From positions 1-64,000 of the forward strand of contig NZ_CP092370.1 of NCBI RefSeq assembly GCF_028473145.1: DNA of 64,000 nucleotides. Direction: 5' to 3'. The translations under genes were made by a program, and so were the position numbers. Shown one piece after another: positions 7,971 through 18,268 of the stretch (positions are counted from its first letter, which is position 1; each line of letters starts with the position of its first letter). The notes beneath the pieces were generated by a model that saw only the letters and a list, made by a program, of their open reading frames with translations, searched no databases and was not told the origin of the DNA. Source of the stretch: Flavobacterium sp. CBA20B-1. GTDB taxonomy: Bacteria; Bacteroidota; Bacteroidia; Flavobacteriales; Flavobacteriaceae.

Positions 7971-10601
7971 TTATTGCAATGTTGCCAAACTTTGTTCTAA
8001 AGTAGCAATTTTGGCTAAAGCATCTGCTTCTTTTTTACGCTCATTTGCAATTACTTGCTCTGGTGCGCCCGAAACAAATTTTTCGTTTGACAATTTTGCT
8101 TGAACTGATCGTAAAAATCCTTGTAAATACGTCAATTCTTCTTCTATTTTTTTTACTTCTTCATCGATATTAACCGTTCCTGAAACAGGAATAAAATATT
8201 CGTTTGAATGTACACGGTATGATAAAGCACCAGAAACTGATTCGTTTACATATTCTAAAGCCGAGACGTTTCCTAATTTCTTAATAACTTCATCAAAAGC
8301 TTTAGAAGTATTTTCTTTATTTATTACTTTTAATTCAATGGCTTCTTTAAACGAAATATTTTTGTTTTTGCGAATGGTTCTTATACCTGAAATCACATCC
8401 ACAGCAAAATCAAAATCATTGATTAATTTTTCGTTAAATGTTTTTATAGTTGGCCATTCTGAAACAATTAAAGCTTGTTCAGGTGTTCTTTCTGTAATGT
8501 GTTGCCAAATTTCTTCGGTTAAGAAAGGCATAAACGGATGCAACAATTTTAGATTTGCTTCTAACATTTCAATTGCTTTGTGGAATGTTTGGCGATCAAT
8601 TGGTTGTTGGTATCCAGGTTTTATCATTTCTAAAAACCATGAACAAAAATCGTCCCAAACCAATTTGTAAATAGCCATTAAAGCATCTGAAATTCTGTAT
8701 TTTTCAAAATTATCTTCAATCTCTAATAAAGTTTTTTGCAATTTTGCTTCATACCAATCAATAGCTATTTTAGACGATTGTGGTTGTTCTAAATCGGCAA
8801 CTTCCCAACCTTTTATCAGTCGGAACGCGTTCCAAATTTTATTTGCAAACCCTTTTCCTTGATTACACAATTCTTCATCAAACAAAATATCGTTTCCTGC
8901 GGAAGAACTTAGCAATAATCCCACACGAACACCATCGGCACCAAATTTTTCAATTAATCCAAGAGGATCAGGAGAGTTTCCTAGCGATTTAGACATTTTT
9001 CTGCCTTGTTTGTCGCGAACCAATCCTGTTAAATACACATTCGAAAATGGTTTTTCTCCCGTATATTCGTATCCTGCAATAATCATACGTGCCACCCAAA
9101 AGAATAAAATATCGGGGCCAGTTACCAAATCGTTGGTAGGGTAATAGTACTTAAATTCTTCGTTTTCTGGATCCATCATACCACCAAAAACCGAAATAGG
9201 CCATAACCACGACGAAAACCATGTATCCAACGCGTCCGGATCTTGCTTTAAATGTTGAGTTGTTAACTGCGGATTATTGGTTTTTTCTTTGGCTAATACC
9301 AAAGCATCTTCTATATTTTCGGCAACAACAAAATCCTCTTTTCCGTCGCCATAATAATAAGCAGGAATTTGCTGTCCCCACCATAACTGGCGCGAAATAT
9401 TCCAGTCGCGGATATTGTTTAACCAATGCGCATAAGTATTGTTGAAGCGAGAAGGATATAATTTTACTTCTTCTGACTCTAAAACAGCTTTTATGGCTGG
9501 CTTCACCAACTCGTCCATTTTCAAAAACCATTGATCGGACAATCGGGGTTCTATTACGGCTTTGGTTCGCTCGGATGTGCCTACATTATTAATATGTGTT
9601 TCTACTTTTTCCAATGCGCCAATGGTTGCTAATTCTTTCTCGATTTCCTTACGAACTTCAAAGCGGTCTTTTCCTTCGTAATGTAATCCAAATGAGTTTA
9701 AAGTAGCGTCTTCATTAAATATATCAATAATTTCCAATCCATGTTTATCACCCAATGCTTTATCGTTCACATCGTGTGCAGGGGTTACTTTTAAACAACC
9801 TGTTCCAAATTCCCTGTCCACATACTCATCGAAAATGATGGGAATTACACGATTGCAAATAGGCACAATGGCTTTTTTTCCTTTTAGGTGAAAATAACGC
9901 TCGTCTTCTGGATGGATGCAAATCGCTGTATCTCCTAAAATGGTTTCAGGCCTTGTGGTGGCAATGATTACAAATTCATTAGAGCCTTCGATTTGATATT
10001 TTAAATGATACAATTTACCTTGGCGTTCTTCATAAATCACTTCTTCGTCAGACAAGGTTGTTTTTGCTTCAGGATCCCAATTCACCATGCGATATCCGCG
10101 GTAAATCATTCCTTTATTATATAGATCAACAAATGATCGAATGACAGAAGCTGACATATCTTCATCCATTGTAAATTTGGTTCTATCCCAATCGCATGAA
10201 CACCCTAATTGTTTGAGTTGTTCTAAAATAGTACCACCGTATTTTTCGGTCCAATCAAATGCGTGTTTTAAAAACTCTTCACGAGTTAAATCTGACTTAT
10301 TGATGCCTTCTGCTTTTAGCTTAGCTACAACTTTTGCTTCAGTTGCGATAGAAGCATGATCGGTTCCGGGTACCCAACAAGCGTTGAATCCCTTTAAACG
10401 AGCGCGGCGAATTAATACATCTTGAATGGTATTGTTCAGCATGTGCCCCATGTGCAAAACCCCAGTTACGTTTGGTGGAGGAATTACTATGGAATAAGGA
10501 ATTCTATGATCAGGAGTTGATTTAAAATATTGGTTCTGCATCCAGTATGCATACCATTTTTTTTCAACTTGTTGTGCATCAAATTGTGCTGGAATCATCA
10601 T
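7971..10601 (-). CDS. valS: Valyl-tRNA synthetase
   Basis: Class Ia synthetase that charges tRNA-Val and edits misactivated threonine. The 876-residue protein has the HIGH-type motif HMGH at residues 50-53 (within PPPNVTGVLHMGH), the KMSKS loop near residue 535, a CP1 editing domain between them, and a C-terminal coiled-coil arm (about residues 805-876) typical of ValRS. Starts at 10601 or 10598 (MM) are equivalent. It is a single-gene unit with its own terminator. Confidence 0.98.
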   Translation of the reverse strand: MMIPAQFDAQQVEKKWYAYWMQNQYFKSTPDHRIPYSIVIPPPNVTGVLHMGHMLNNTIQDVLIRRARLKGFNACWVPGTDHASIATEAKVVAKLKAEGINKSDLTREEFLKHAFDWTEKYGGTILEQLKQLGCSCDWDRTKFTMDEDMSASVIRSFVDLYNKGMIYRGYRMVNWDPEAKTTLSDEEVIYEERQGKLYHLKYQIEGSNEFVIIATTRPETILGDTAICIHPEDERYFHLKGKKAIVPICNRVIPIIFDEYVDREFGTGCLKVTPAHDVNDKALGDKHGLEIIDIFNEDATLNSFGLHYEGKDRFEVRKEIEKELATIGALEKVETHINNVGTSERTKAVIEPRLSDQWFLKMDELVKPAIKAVLESEEVKLYPSRFNNTYAHWLNNIRDWNISRQLWWGQQIPAYYYGDGKEDFVVAENIEDALVLAKEKTNNPQLTTQHLKQDPDALDTWFSSWLWPISVFGGMMDPENEEFKYYYPTNDLVTGPDILFFWVARMIIAGYEYTGEKPFSNVYLTGLVRDKQGRKMSKSLGNSPDPLGLIEKFGADGVRVGLLLSSSAGNDILFDEELCNQGKGFANKIWNAFRLIKGWEVADLEQPQSSKIAIDWYEAKLQKTLLEIEDNFEKYRISDALMAIYKLVWDDFCSWFLEMIKPGYQQPIDRQTFHKAIEMLEANLKLLHPFMPFLTEEIWQHITERTPEQALIVSEWPTIKTFNEKLINDFDFAVDVISGIRTIRKNKNISFKEAIELKVINKENTSKAFDEVIKKLGNVSALEYVNESVSGALSYRVHSNEYFIPVSGTVNIDEEVKKIEEELTYLQGFLRSVQAKLSNEKFVSGAPEQVIANERKKEADALAKIATLEQSLATLQ

Positions 10602-10740
10602 ATAATATTATTTAAATCGTGTTTTATACAACAAAAATACAATAATCTTTAAATAAAATATTACTTAAAGTTTTTTTTGTTAAGTTTGGCATACGTTTTG
10701 AAATACATGTTAATGAAATGCAAAAAATAATTATAAATAT

Positions 10741-10770
10741 TTGGATTTCACTTGAAACTAATTAAATTTA
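10741..10770 (+). promoter_or_regulatory. Promoter of the DUF1573 gene (TTG-N19-TAAATTTA)
   Basis: TTG at 10741-10743, exactly 19 bases, then TAAATTTA at 10763-10770. This is one base off the Bacteroidota primary sigma consensus TTG-N19-TAnnTTTG and is placed 24 bases before the start codon. Confidence 0.65.
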
Positions 10771-10793
10771 CATAATTAAAATTATTTAAAACA

Positions 10794-11183
10794 ATGAAAA
10801 AATTTTTAGGAATAGTAGCGATGACATTGGTTGGAGCTGCTTCATACGCACAAACTGGTCCAAAAATTGAGTTTAAGGCTGAGAACAATACCATTGATTA
10901 TGGTACGGTTGTTAAAGGTGTTGACACTGGTGTAAGAACTTTTGAGTTTACAAATACTGGTGATGAGCCTTTGGTTATTACCAACGTACGTTCATCATGT
11001 GGTTGTACTGTGCCTTCTAAGCCAGAAGCGCCAATTATGCCTGGAAAATCAGATAAAATTGAGGTGAAATACAACATGAATCCAGGTACGATTTCTAAAA
11101 CAATTACTGTTGAATCAAATGCTAAAAACGTGGAAGGTGGAACAGTTGCTTTATTTATTAAAGGTAAAGTTGTTGAAAGCTAA
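10794..11183 (+). CDS. DUF1573 domain protein, secreted
   Basis: A 129-residue exported protein. Residues 1-20 form a signal peptide ending SYAQ. The remainder is a single immunoglobulin-like DUF1573 domain, seen from the motifs IDYGTVVKG, FEFTNTGDEPLVI, SSCGCTVP and KSDKIEVKYN. The paired cysteines in SCGC are characteristic. Members are abundant in Bacteroidota, but the role is unknown. Its own promoter and a strong terminator suggest a monocistronic, well-expressed gene. Confidence 0.9.
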   Translation: MKKFLGIVAMTLVGAASYAQTGPKIEFKAENNTIDYGTVVKGVDTGVRTFEFTNTGDEPLVITNVRSSCGCTVPSKPEAPIMPGKSDKIEVKYNMNPGTISKTITVESNAKNVEGGTVALFIKGKVVES

Positions 11184-11199
11184 AAAACGAATTACACAT

Positions 11200-11237
11200 A
11201 AAAAAAGCTGCTTTGGTTAAAAAAGCAGCTTTTTTTA
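11200..11237 (+). terminator. Strong terminator after the DUF1573 gene
   Basis: AAAAAAGCTGCTTT pairs with AAAGCAGCTTTTTT around a short loop and ends in a T-run. Confidence 0.85.
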
Positions 11238-11267
11238 TGTAAACTTTCTACTAAATTTCTGATTTTG

Positions 11268-11308
11268 CGAGTAGTGCTTTGCAGAGGAGTTTTGCCTTGA
11301 TCTCGCTA
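11268..11308. repeat. Possible palindromic intergenic element
   Basis: GCGAG (11269-11273) and CTCGC (11302-11306) bracket about 28 bases containing GCTTTGCAGAGGAG. It resembles the short interspersed palindromic elements found between genes in Flavobacteriaceae. There is only one copy in this window, so this is a weak call. Confidence 0.25.
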
Positions 11309-11385
11309 TTTTTTTTAAGTAATTGATATTTAATTACTTTTTTTTTAAATCAAATAGAATTTAATAAACCCCTAAATAAGTGGAA

Positions 11386-12720
11386 TTACACCATCGCTTC
11401 TACAAAATCAAATCGAACCAAACCGTCTTCATCAATTTTTGTAAGGGTAATATCGTGAAGGGTGTTTACTAGTTCTGGATTCCAAGGTGTTTTTACTTTT
11501 ACGTAATTTTCGGTAAACCCGTGAATGTATCCTTCTTTATTTTCGCTTTCAAAAAGTACAGTATGATTTGTATGCAATTGTTTTTCATAAAACGCACGAC
11601 GTTTTTTAACCGATAACCCACGTAACATTTTGCTGCGTTTTGCACGAACATTTGCCGGCACAACTCCATCAAAACTAATAGCTTCGGTGTTATCACGTTC
11701 AGAATAGGTGAAAACGTGTAAATACGAAATGTCTAAATCACTTAAGAAATTATAAGTTTCTAAAAACAACGCATCGGTTTCGCCGGGAAATCCAACTATA
11801 ACATCAACCCCAATACAAGCATTTGGCATCACTTCGCGAATTTTAGCTACACGTTCTGCATACAATTCCCGCAAATATCGGCGTTTCATTTTCTTTAAAA
11901 TAGTATTAGAACCCGATTGCAACGGAATGTGAAAATGCGGTACAAAGGTTTTGCTTTTTGATACAAATTCAATGGTTTCGTTCTTTAAAAGATTAGGTTC
12001 GATAGATGAAATACGCAAACGCTCTATTCCTTCAACTGTATCTAAAGCCTGAACCAAGTCTAAAAAAGTGTGTTCGTGTTTTTTGTTGCCAAATTCGCCT
12101 TTGCCATAATCGCCTACATTTACGCCCGTCAGCACAATTTCTTTAATGCCTTTTTGAGAAATTTCATGTGCATTTTTTAGTACATTTTCCATGGTATCAG
12201 AACGAGAAATTCCGCGTGCCAATGGAATGGTGCAATAGGTACATTTGTAATCGCAACCGTCTTGAACCTTTAAAAACGCTCGGGTTCTATCGCCAATAGA
12301 GTAACTTCCCACATAAAAATCGGCTTCTTCAATCTCGCACGAGTGAATTTCGCCCATATCGTTTTTAGAAAGATCGTTTATATAATCGGTAATTTTAAAC
12401 TTTTCAGTGGCTCCTAAAACCAAATCCACACCATCAACAGCAGCTAATTCTTCTGGTTTTAATTGCGCATAACAACCAACAGCTGCAACAAAGGCTTTGT
12501 CATTTGCTTTTAAAGCTTTTTTTACAATTTGTTTGAATTGTTTATCGGCATTTTCGGTTACAGAACAAGTGTTAATCACATAAATATCGGCAACTTCTTC
12601 AAAATCAACCCTGTCAAATCCTTCATCGTTAAAACTGCGGGCAATGGTTGATGTTTCCGAGAAATTCAGTTTACACCCTAACGTATAAAACGCTACTTTT
12701 TTTCTGTTTTCCATAATCAT
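11386..12720 (-). CDS. mtaB: tRNA t6A37 methylthiotransferase MtaB
   Basis: Radical SAM enzyme that adds a methylthio group to N6-threonylcarbamoyladenosine at position 37 of ANN-decoding tRNAs. The 444-residue protein has the N-terminal cluster cysteines C16, C52 and C83 (LGCKLN, NTCSVT, VGCYAQ), the radical SAM motif CDYKCTYC (C156, C160, C163) and a C-terminal TRAM-like region. The CKLNFSE and TENADKQ sequences favour MtaB over MiaB or RimO. ATGs at 12720 and 12714 are both possible starts. Confidence 0.92.
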   Translation of the reverse strand: MIMENRKKVAFYTLGCKLNFSETSTIARSFNDEGFDRVDFEEVADIYVINTCSVTENADKQFKQIVKKALKANDKAFVAAVGCYAQLKPEELAAVDGVDLVLGATEKFKITDYINDLSKNDMGEIHSCEIEEADFYVGSYSIGDRTRAFLKVQDGCDYKCTYCTIPLARGISRSDTMENVLKNAHEISQKGIKEIVLTGVNVGDYGKGEFGNKKHEHTFLDLVQALDTVEGIERLRISSIEPNLLKNETIEFVSKSKTFVPHFHIPLQSGSNTILKKMKRRYLRELYAERVAKIREVMPNACIGVDVIVGFPGETDALFLETYNFLSDLDISYLHVFTYSERDNTEAISFDGVVPANVRAKRSKMLRGLSVKKRRAFYEKQLHTNHTVLFESENKEGYIHGFTENYVKVKTPWNPELVNTLHDITLTKIDEDGLVRFDFVEAMV

Positions 12721-12812
12721 ATCTACAAGTAGTGTAAAAAATCAATTATCTTTACTAACTATTTAGGAAATGCAGTTAGCAATTTGCAAATTTACAAACA
12801 AATTTTGGTTTG

Positions 12813-14408
12813 ATGAAATATCTGGGAAACTACCTTTTTTTAATTTTAAGTGTTTTATTATTAGATAGTTGTGCTAAAAAAAAGCAACTGTTTACAGAGA
12901 ACGATGTGTTTCGATACAATGAAAGTGCAAACATTCAAACATTAGACCCAGCTTTTGCTAGAAACATGGCAATTATTTGGCCTTGCACGCAATTGTTTAA
13001 TGGTTTGGTTCAGTTAGATGATTCTTTGCACGTACAGCCTGATATTGCTAAAAGTTGGAACATTTCAAATGATGGTTTACATTACGAATTTCTTCTTCGA
13101 GACGATGTGTATTTTCACAAGCATAAAAATTTTGGGAAAGACAGTACCAGAGTGGTTACTGCACACGATTTTGAATACAGTTTTAACCGAGTTTTGAGCG
13201 AAGATTTGGCATCGCCGGGAACATGGGTTTTTCAGCATGTGAACAGTTATAAAGCCGTGAATGATTCGGTTTTTACAATTGATTTAAAAAATCCGTTTCC
13301 AGCATTTTTGAGTTTGCTTTCCATGAAATATGCTTCGGTTGTTCCTAAAGAAATCACCGAAGATCAATCCATTGATTTTAGATCGAACCCGATTGGTACT
13401 GGGCCTTTTCAGTTTAAAATTTGGGAAGAAAATGTGAAGTTGGTTTTGCGGAAAAATCCAAATTACCACGAAAAAGATGCAACGGGAAAAAGATTGCCTT
13501 ATTTAGAAAGCATCGCTATTTCTTTTTTACCTGATAAACAGAGCGGGTTTATGCAATTTCTTCAGGGAAAAATCGATATGATTTCGGGTTTGGATCCATC
13601 GTATAAAGATGAATTATTACAGCCAACAGGAAGTCTTCAAGAAAAATACAAAGGCAAAATAAAAATGCTTACAGGTCCTTATTTGAACACCGAATATTTG
13701 GGTTTTAATATGAATGATCCATTGATGAGCGATATTCGAATTCGTAAGGCTTTGAACCATGGTTTCGATAGAACCAAACTAGTTGCTTATCTGCGAAACG
13801 GAATGGGCGATGGAAAGGTAAACGGAATGATTCCAAACGGATTACTAGGATTTCAACCGGCAAAAGATCCTTTATATAATCCAACAAAAGCAAAACAACT
13901 GATTGATCAGGTTAAAAAAGATAAAAAATCAACGGTTGAAATTACTTTAAGCACCAACAACACCTATTTGGATATTGCTGAATATTTGCAGCGCGAATGG
14001 GAAAAATTAGGTATTAAAGTAAAAATTGATGTAATGCCACCAAGCACGCTTCGCCAAGCAATTGCTACGAACAAATTGGCATTTTTTAGAGGAAGCTGGA
14101 TTGCCGATTATCCCGATGCAGAGAATTATCTTTCGTTATTTTACAGTAAAAACTTCACGCCAAACGGACCTAATTACACCCATTTTAAAAATACTACTTT
14201 CGATAATTTCTATGAGCAAGCATTAAATACGGTAGATGATGAAAAACGTACTGAATTGTATCAAAAAATGAACGAAATGATTGCAAATGAAGTGCCGGTA
14301 ATTGTGCTGTTTTATGATAAAGTGGCACGTTTTACGCAGAAAAACGTGCATAATTTACAGCCAAATGCCATGAACGGTTTGAATTTGAAATATGTGAAAA
14401 AGTATTGA
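12813..14408 (+). CDS. Family 5 solute-binding lipoprotein (oligopeptide/dipeptide type)
   Basis: Extracytoplasmic binding protein of the OppA/DppA family, which normally delivers peptides or nickel to an ABC transporter. The 531-residue protein has a lipobox LLDSC (Cys20). The SBP5 signatures are NIQTLDPAFARNMA near the N-terminus, PDIAKSWNISNDGLHYEFLLRDDVYFH, and DRTKLVAYLRNGMGDG further on. The ATG at 12813 is preferred over a TTG one codon upstream. No permease or ATPase genes are nearby. Instead it is followed after 17 bases by a two-component system, suggesting it may feed ligand information to the kinase. Confidence 0.9.
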   Translation: MKYLGNYLFLILSVLLLDSCAKKKQLFTENDVFRYNESANIQTLDPAFARNMAIIWPCTQLFNGLVQLDDSLHVQPDIAKSWNISNDGLHYEFLLRDDVYFHKHKNFGKDSTRVVTAHDFEYSFNRVLSEDLASPGTWVFQHVNSYKAVNDSVFTIDLKNPFPAFLSLLSMKYASVVPKEITEDQSIDFRSNPIGTGPFQFKIWEENVKLVLRKNPNYHEKDATGKRLPYLESIAISFLPDKQSGFMQFLQGKIDMISGLDPSYKDELLQPTGSLQEKYKGKIKMLTGPYLNTEYLGFNMNDPLMSDIRIRKALNHGFDRTKLVAYLRNGMGDGKVNGMIPNGLLGFQPAKDPLYNPTKAKQLIDQVKKDKKSTVEITLSTNNTYLDIAEYLQREWEKLGIKVKIDVMPPSTLRQAIATNKLAFFRGSWIADYPDAENYLSLFYSKNFTPNGPNYTHFKNTTFDNFYEQALNTVDDEKRTELYQKMNEMIANEVPVIVLFYDKVARFTQKNVHNLQPNAMNGLNLKYVKKY

Positions 14409-14425
14409 TTTGATAAAAAAACTTT

Positions 14426-15139
14426 ATGAACAACTTGGTTTTAGTAATTATCGATGATGAACCTAAAGCGCGCGAAGTTTTAAAAGGCTACATTTGTATG
14501 CTGTTTCCAAACAACCGTTTCGAAATGATTTTGTGCAATTCTGTAAAAGAAGGCGTTTTGGCAATAGAAAATTATTTGCCCGATTTGGTTTTTTTAGATA
14601 TTGAAATGCCTGAAGCTAATGGTTTTGAATTGTTTAATAAGGTAAATAAAGATAGTTTTGAGGTTGTTTTTGTAACGGCTTATTCACAGTTTTTAGACAA
14701 ATCGGTCAACGAAATTGGTTGTTTTGGATATTTACAAAAACCATTAGAACGTGAAAAACTATTGAAAATATTTGAACGCTATCAAGCAAAAAACACAAAC
14801 AAAAAATATTTAAAATTAGTCAATGCTTCGCAAGGTAAACGAATACTGATAAAGTTAGAAGATGTTACCTTTTGCAGAGCCGATGATAATTACTGCGAAA
14901 TTTTTTTAAAAAATGATAAAACCAAACATATTTTAAGCAGAACGTTGGGCGATTTGGAAAAGAAACTTCCACAGCAGTTGTTTCAGCGTGTACACCGTTC
15001 GTACATGGTAAATATGGACCATGTTTCTTATTTTGAAAAAGATAAAAATCTGTTGGTCATCAATCAAAATGGTATGGCAACACAGAAAATTCCAGTTTCT
15101 GCAAAGTATAAAGAAGCAATCAGAAAAATGTTTTTATGA
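14426..15139 (+). CDS. LytTR-family response regulator
   Basis: DNA-binding response regulator of 237 residues. The receiver domain (about 1-120) has acidic pocket residues D10 and D11, the phosphoacceptor D58 in LVFLDIEMP, and the conserved lysine in LQKPLE. The LytTR domain (about 135-237) shows the typical RADDNYCEIFL and LFQRVHRSYMVN motifs. It overlaps the following kinase gene by four bases (ATGA), so the two are translationally coupled. Its usual partner kinase is predicted to be inactive here, see the next entry. Confidence 0.93.
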   Translation: MNNLVLVIIDDEPKAREVLKGYICMLFPNNRFEMILCNSVKEGVLAIENYLPDLVFLDIEMPEANGFELFNKVNKDSFEVVFVTAYSQFLDKSVNEIGCFGYLQKPLEREKLLKIFERYQAKNTNKKYLKLVNASQGKRILIKLEDVTFCRADDNYCEIFLKNDKTKHILSRTLGDLEKKLPQQLFQRVHRSYMVNMDHVSYFEKDKNLLVINQNGMATQKIPVSAKYKEAIRKMFL

Positions 15140-18105
15140 AGATTTTAATTACTTTCTGTATTTTTCTTTGTACACAATTTGTTCAGGCACAATTTATTGA
15201 TACCAAACTTAAAAATGTAAACAATGGTTTGATTTCTAATAACATTCAGGCAGGATTTGTTGATACAGACGCAAATTTGTGGTTGGGCTCGCGTGCAGGA
15301 TTGGTTTTAAGAAGCGGAACTTCTTTTAAAAATGTACCCGAAGCCGCAAAGTATAAATTCAATAATGTTTTTGATTTTTGTCAAGATACCGAAAAGGGTA
15401 TGTGGGTTGCCGGTTTTGGTCAGGGAATTTTATATTTCAACAATAAAACTAGTCGATTGATTAATATAAAAAGTGGCTTGATTAATGATCACGTTCGAAC
15501 ACTTTTTTATCATAATAACAAAGTTTACGCAGGTACATCAAACGGAGTTTCCATTATATCGTCAAAAGATTTTTCCGTAAAAAATCCCGATTTTGAACAA
15601 CATCCAGATTACTTTTTTAATGTTACCAGTTTTTTTGCAATAAACAATAATGTGTATGCAACGGTTTTAAACGATGGTATTTTTTTAGTTACCCCACAAA
15701 AATTAATTCAAGTTTCTACTCTAAAAAAAGCATTTTCAAGTTTTGTATTTAACAATCGTCTTTTTATTGGTACACAAAACAATTTGTTTGAGTTAGATGC
15801 TCTCACTTTTGAAAAAATGTGTACGTTTAATGTAAGCAGTGTGCACAAGTTTTTGTTGGTTAACAAACAAATGTATTTGATTTCGTCTGGTATTGTTGAA
15901 AATAAAGGCGGTATTTTTAAGTTTGAAAACAATGATTTTATCGATATAACTACCGAGTTTCATATTCCCTTTACCGATTTTAAAAGTATTGCTTTCGATA
16001 GACAAAATCAGCTTTTATATCTTGGCACACAGAACAATGGATTGGCAGAAATAAACTTGTATGCGCCGGTTTACCATCAGAAAAATCTTAAAGAAGTAGC
16101 TGTAATTGCGGTTGATGATCAAAAAGAGTATGTTTTTCACAACAATGGTTTTTCGATTTATCAAAATTCAATCGAAATAAAACATCTTTCGAAAAAAGCA
16201 TTTAAAAACTTTCAACAGCAAAATCCTTCAAAATACAGTAAACAAGCGGTTATTCAAAATCATTTTTACCCGATTGATTACAGCACAACCACCGAAAAAA
16301 TTATTTTTTACAGTTCGCAAATTCATAAAAACAATTTGTGGGTGAATACCAACATAGGTATTTTTAAACTTACGTTGAACGGAGAAATTACAAACTATTA
16401 TCCTGTTCACGTTTACTATTTCACCTTTTTTCATAACAATTTAATTGCAGCAGTGCCTTATGCTGGAGTACGAATTTTTACGGATATCGATCAATTCAAC
16501 TACGATTATTTTCACGATTGGAAAAACCCCAATGTTCCTGCCGAAATTGTATCGATAGCACAAACAGAAAAGGCTGTTTATTTTGCATCGGCATTAAGTG
16601 GTTTATACGAATATAAAAACGGAAAATTTCGTTCATTTTTGTTTGATAAATCGTTTACCGAACCTAAAATAAAGCGTATTTGCACTACAAAAACAGGAGA
16701 TTTAGTTGTTGTAACCGATTATAACGATGTGTATATTTTAGATGTATCGCAAGCCAAATTAAAAATAAAAAAGCAGATTTCATACCCAAAAATTAAGGGC
16801 AGCACTACCAATTTTGTGCATGAAATAAACGGCGTATTGTATATAGGTACCAATTTAGGGTTGAACGTTTTTAAAGAAAACACTTACTTTTTTATTGATA
16901 AAGCGCAAGGATTTACCAACTACAATAGCTTATGCGCTACAGATGACAGTAAGCGTTTATTAGTAGGAACAGAAGAAGGCTACTTTGTACTAAATAATGA
17001 TTACTTCGTGCAAAAAAGAGCATTTGCTAATACGCTTTCTATTACCGATTTGTTTGTGAATAACAACAAAATTTCTAATGAAGAATATGGTAATAATCAG
17101 ATAATATTGCCTTTTAACGAAAATAACCTTCGTTTACATTTTCAGGTAAACAATGCAAAGTATCCCGATAAATTACAATTCAAATTCCGTTTAAAACCAT
17201 CTGAACTTTGGCAGGAATTAACAACAGAAAATCATTTGATTTTAAATTATCTAAATGCTGGAGAATATTCAATTGAATTACAAATTTACAACGAAGACAC
17301 GGGAACCGTTTCCATCCAAAAACTCATTAACATTACCATTAAACCACCGTTTTACTATACTTGGTGGTTTTTAACAGCGTGTATTTTGTTGATTTCAGGT
17401 TTAACGTATGCTGCATACAGAATTCGCATAAATTATTTAAATCAGAAACAAAAACAGAAATTGGCAGTTATAGAATTGCAGAATCAACAGGAAAAAAAAG
17501 AACTTATATTTGATAAACAATTGGCAGATGTGAAATTGCAGGCGCTAAAAAGCCAGATGAATTCTCATTTTTTGTTCAATGTGTTAAGTTCCATTCAGTA
17601 TTATATTATTTGTAAAGATGTTGATAATGCTTTGTATTATTTAGAACGATTTTCTGCTTTGGTGCGAACCACTTTAGAATATTCCGATAAAAAAGACATA
17701 GCCATTTATGATGAAATTGCATACTTGAAACAATATATCGAGATTGAAAATCTACGAGCAGAACATGCAATTGTTTTAACCGAAAATATTGCCGAAGATA
17801 TAGACGTTACGCAAATTAAAATTGTTCCACTATTACTGTAGCCCTTCATAGAAAATGCCATTGCGCATGCTTTTCCGCCATCGATCACAAATCCACAGAT
17901 CGAACTTAAAATCGAAAAAGAAGAGCAATCAATAAAAATTACAATCACAGACAACGGAATAGGTTATCAGCAAAAAACAACGACACATCAATCAAAAGGA
18001 ATTTCTATTGTGCAAACCCGATTGGATCTTACCCAGAAAAAACTTCAAAAACCTATACAAATCAATACTTCCAACAAAGGTACACATGTAATTATTTATT
18101 TGTAG
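15136..18105 (+). pseudogene. Propeller-type sensor histidine kinase interrupted by TAG
   Basis: LytS-like sensor kinase. Signal peptide (1-19), a periplasmic beta-propeller with Reg_prop-type repeats (about 25-640), a Y_Y_Y-type domain (about 645-735), one membrane helix (about 742-762), a coiled coil and the His-kinase motif SQMNSHFLFN with H811. An in-frame TAG at 17839-17841 (codon 902) ends the protein at KIVPLLL. The same frame then stays open for 87 codons and encodes the ATP-binding elements PFIENAIAHAF, ITDNGIGY and GISIVQTRL, ending at TAG 18103-18105. The family has Gln at the stop position (LLQPFIEN), so CAG to TAG explains it. As read, the product lacks the ATPase domain and should not autophosphorylate. 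Confidence 0.9.
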
Positions 18106-18215
18106 CACTTAAAAAAACTTCATTCACTCAAAAAAAACGAGTGTTCACCCATTTATCAACTTAATGTTACTTTTTTACAAATAGATTTACAAAAAATCTT
18201 AAAAAAACATAAAAG

Positions 18216-18236
18216 CACTGACACGTTTTGGCAGTG
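18216..18236. promoter_or_regulatory. Palindromic operator candidate upstream of the WYL regulator
   Basis: CACTGAC and GGCAGTG form seven-base arms with one mismatch around seven bases. It ends nine bases before the TATGTTTG element and 33 bases before the WYL gene start, a position suited to autoregulation. Confidence 0.45.
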
Positions 18237-18244
18237 AACAAATA

Positions 18245-18252
18245 TATGTTTG
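18245..18252 (+). promoter_or_regulatory. -7 promoter element of the WYL operon
   Basis: TATGTTTG matches TAnnTTTG exactly, 17 bases before the ATG. A TTG (18228-18230) lies 14 bases upstream, inside the palindrome. Confidence 0.5.
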
Positions 18253-18268
18253 TAGCATTAATAATAGA

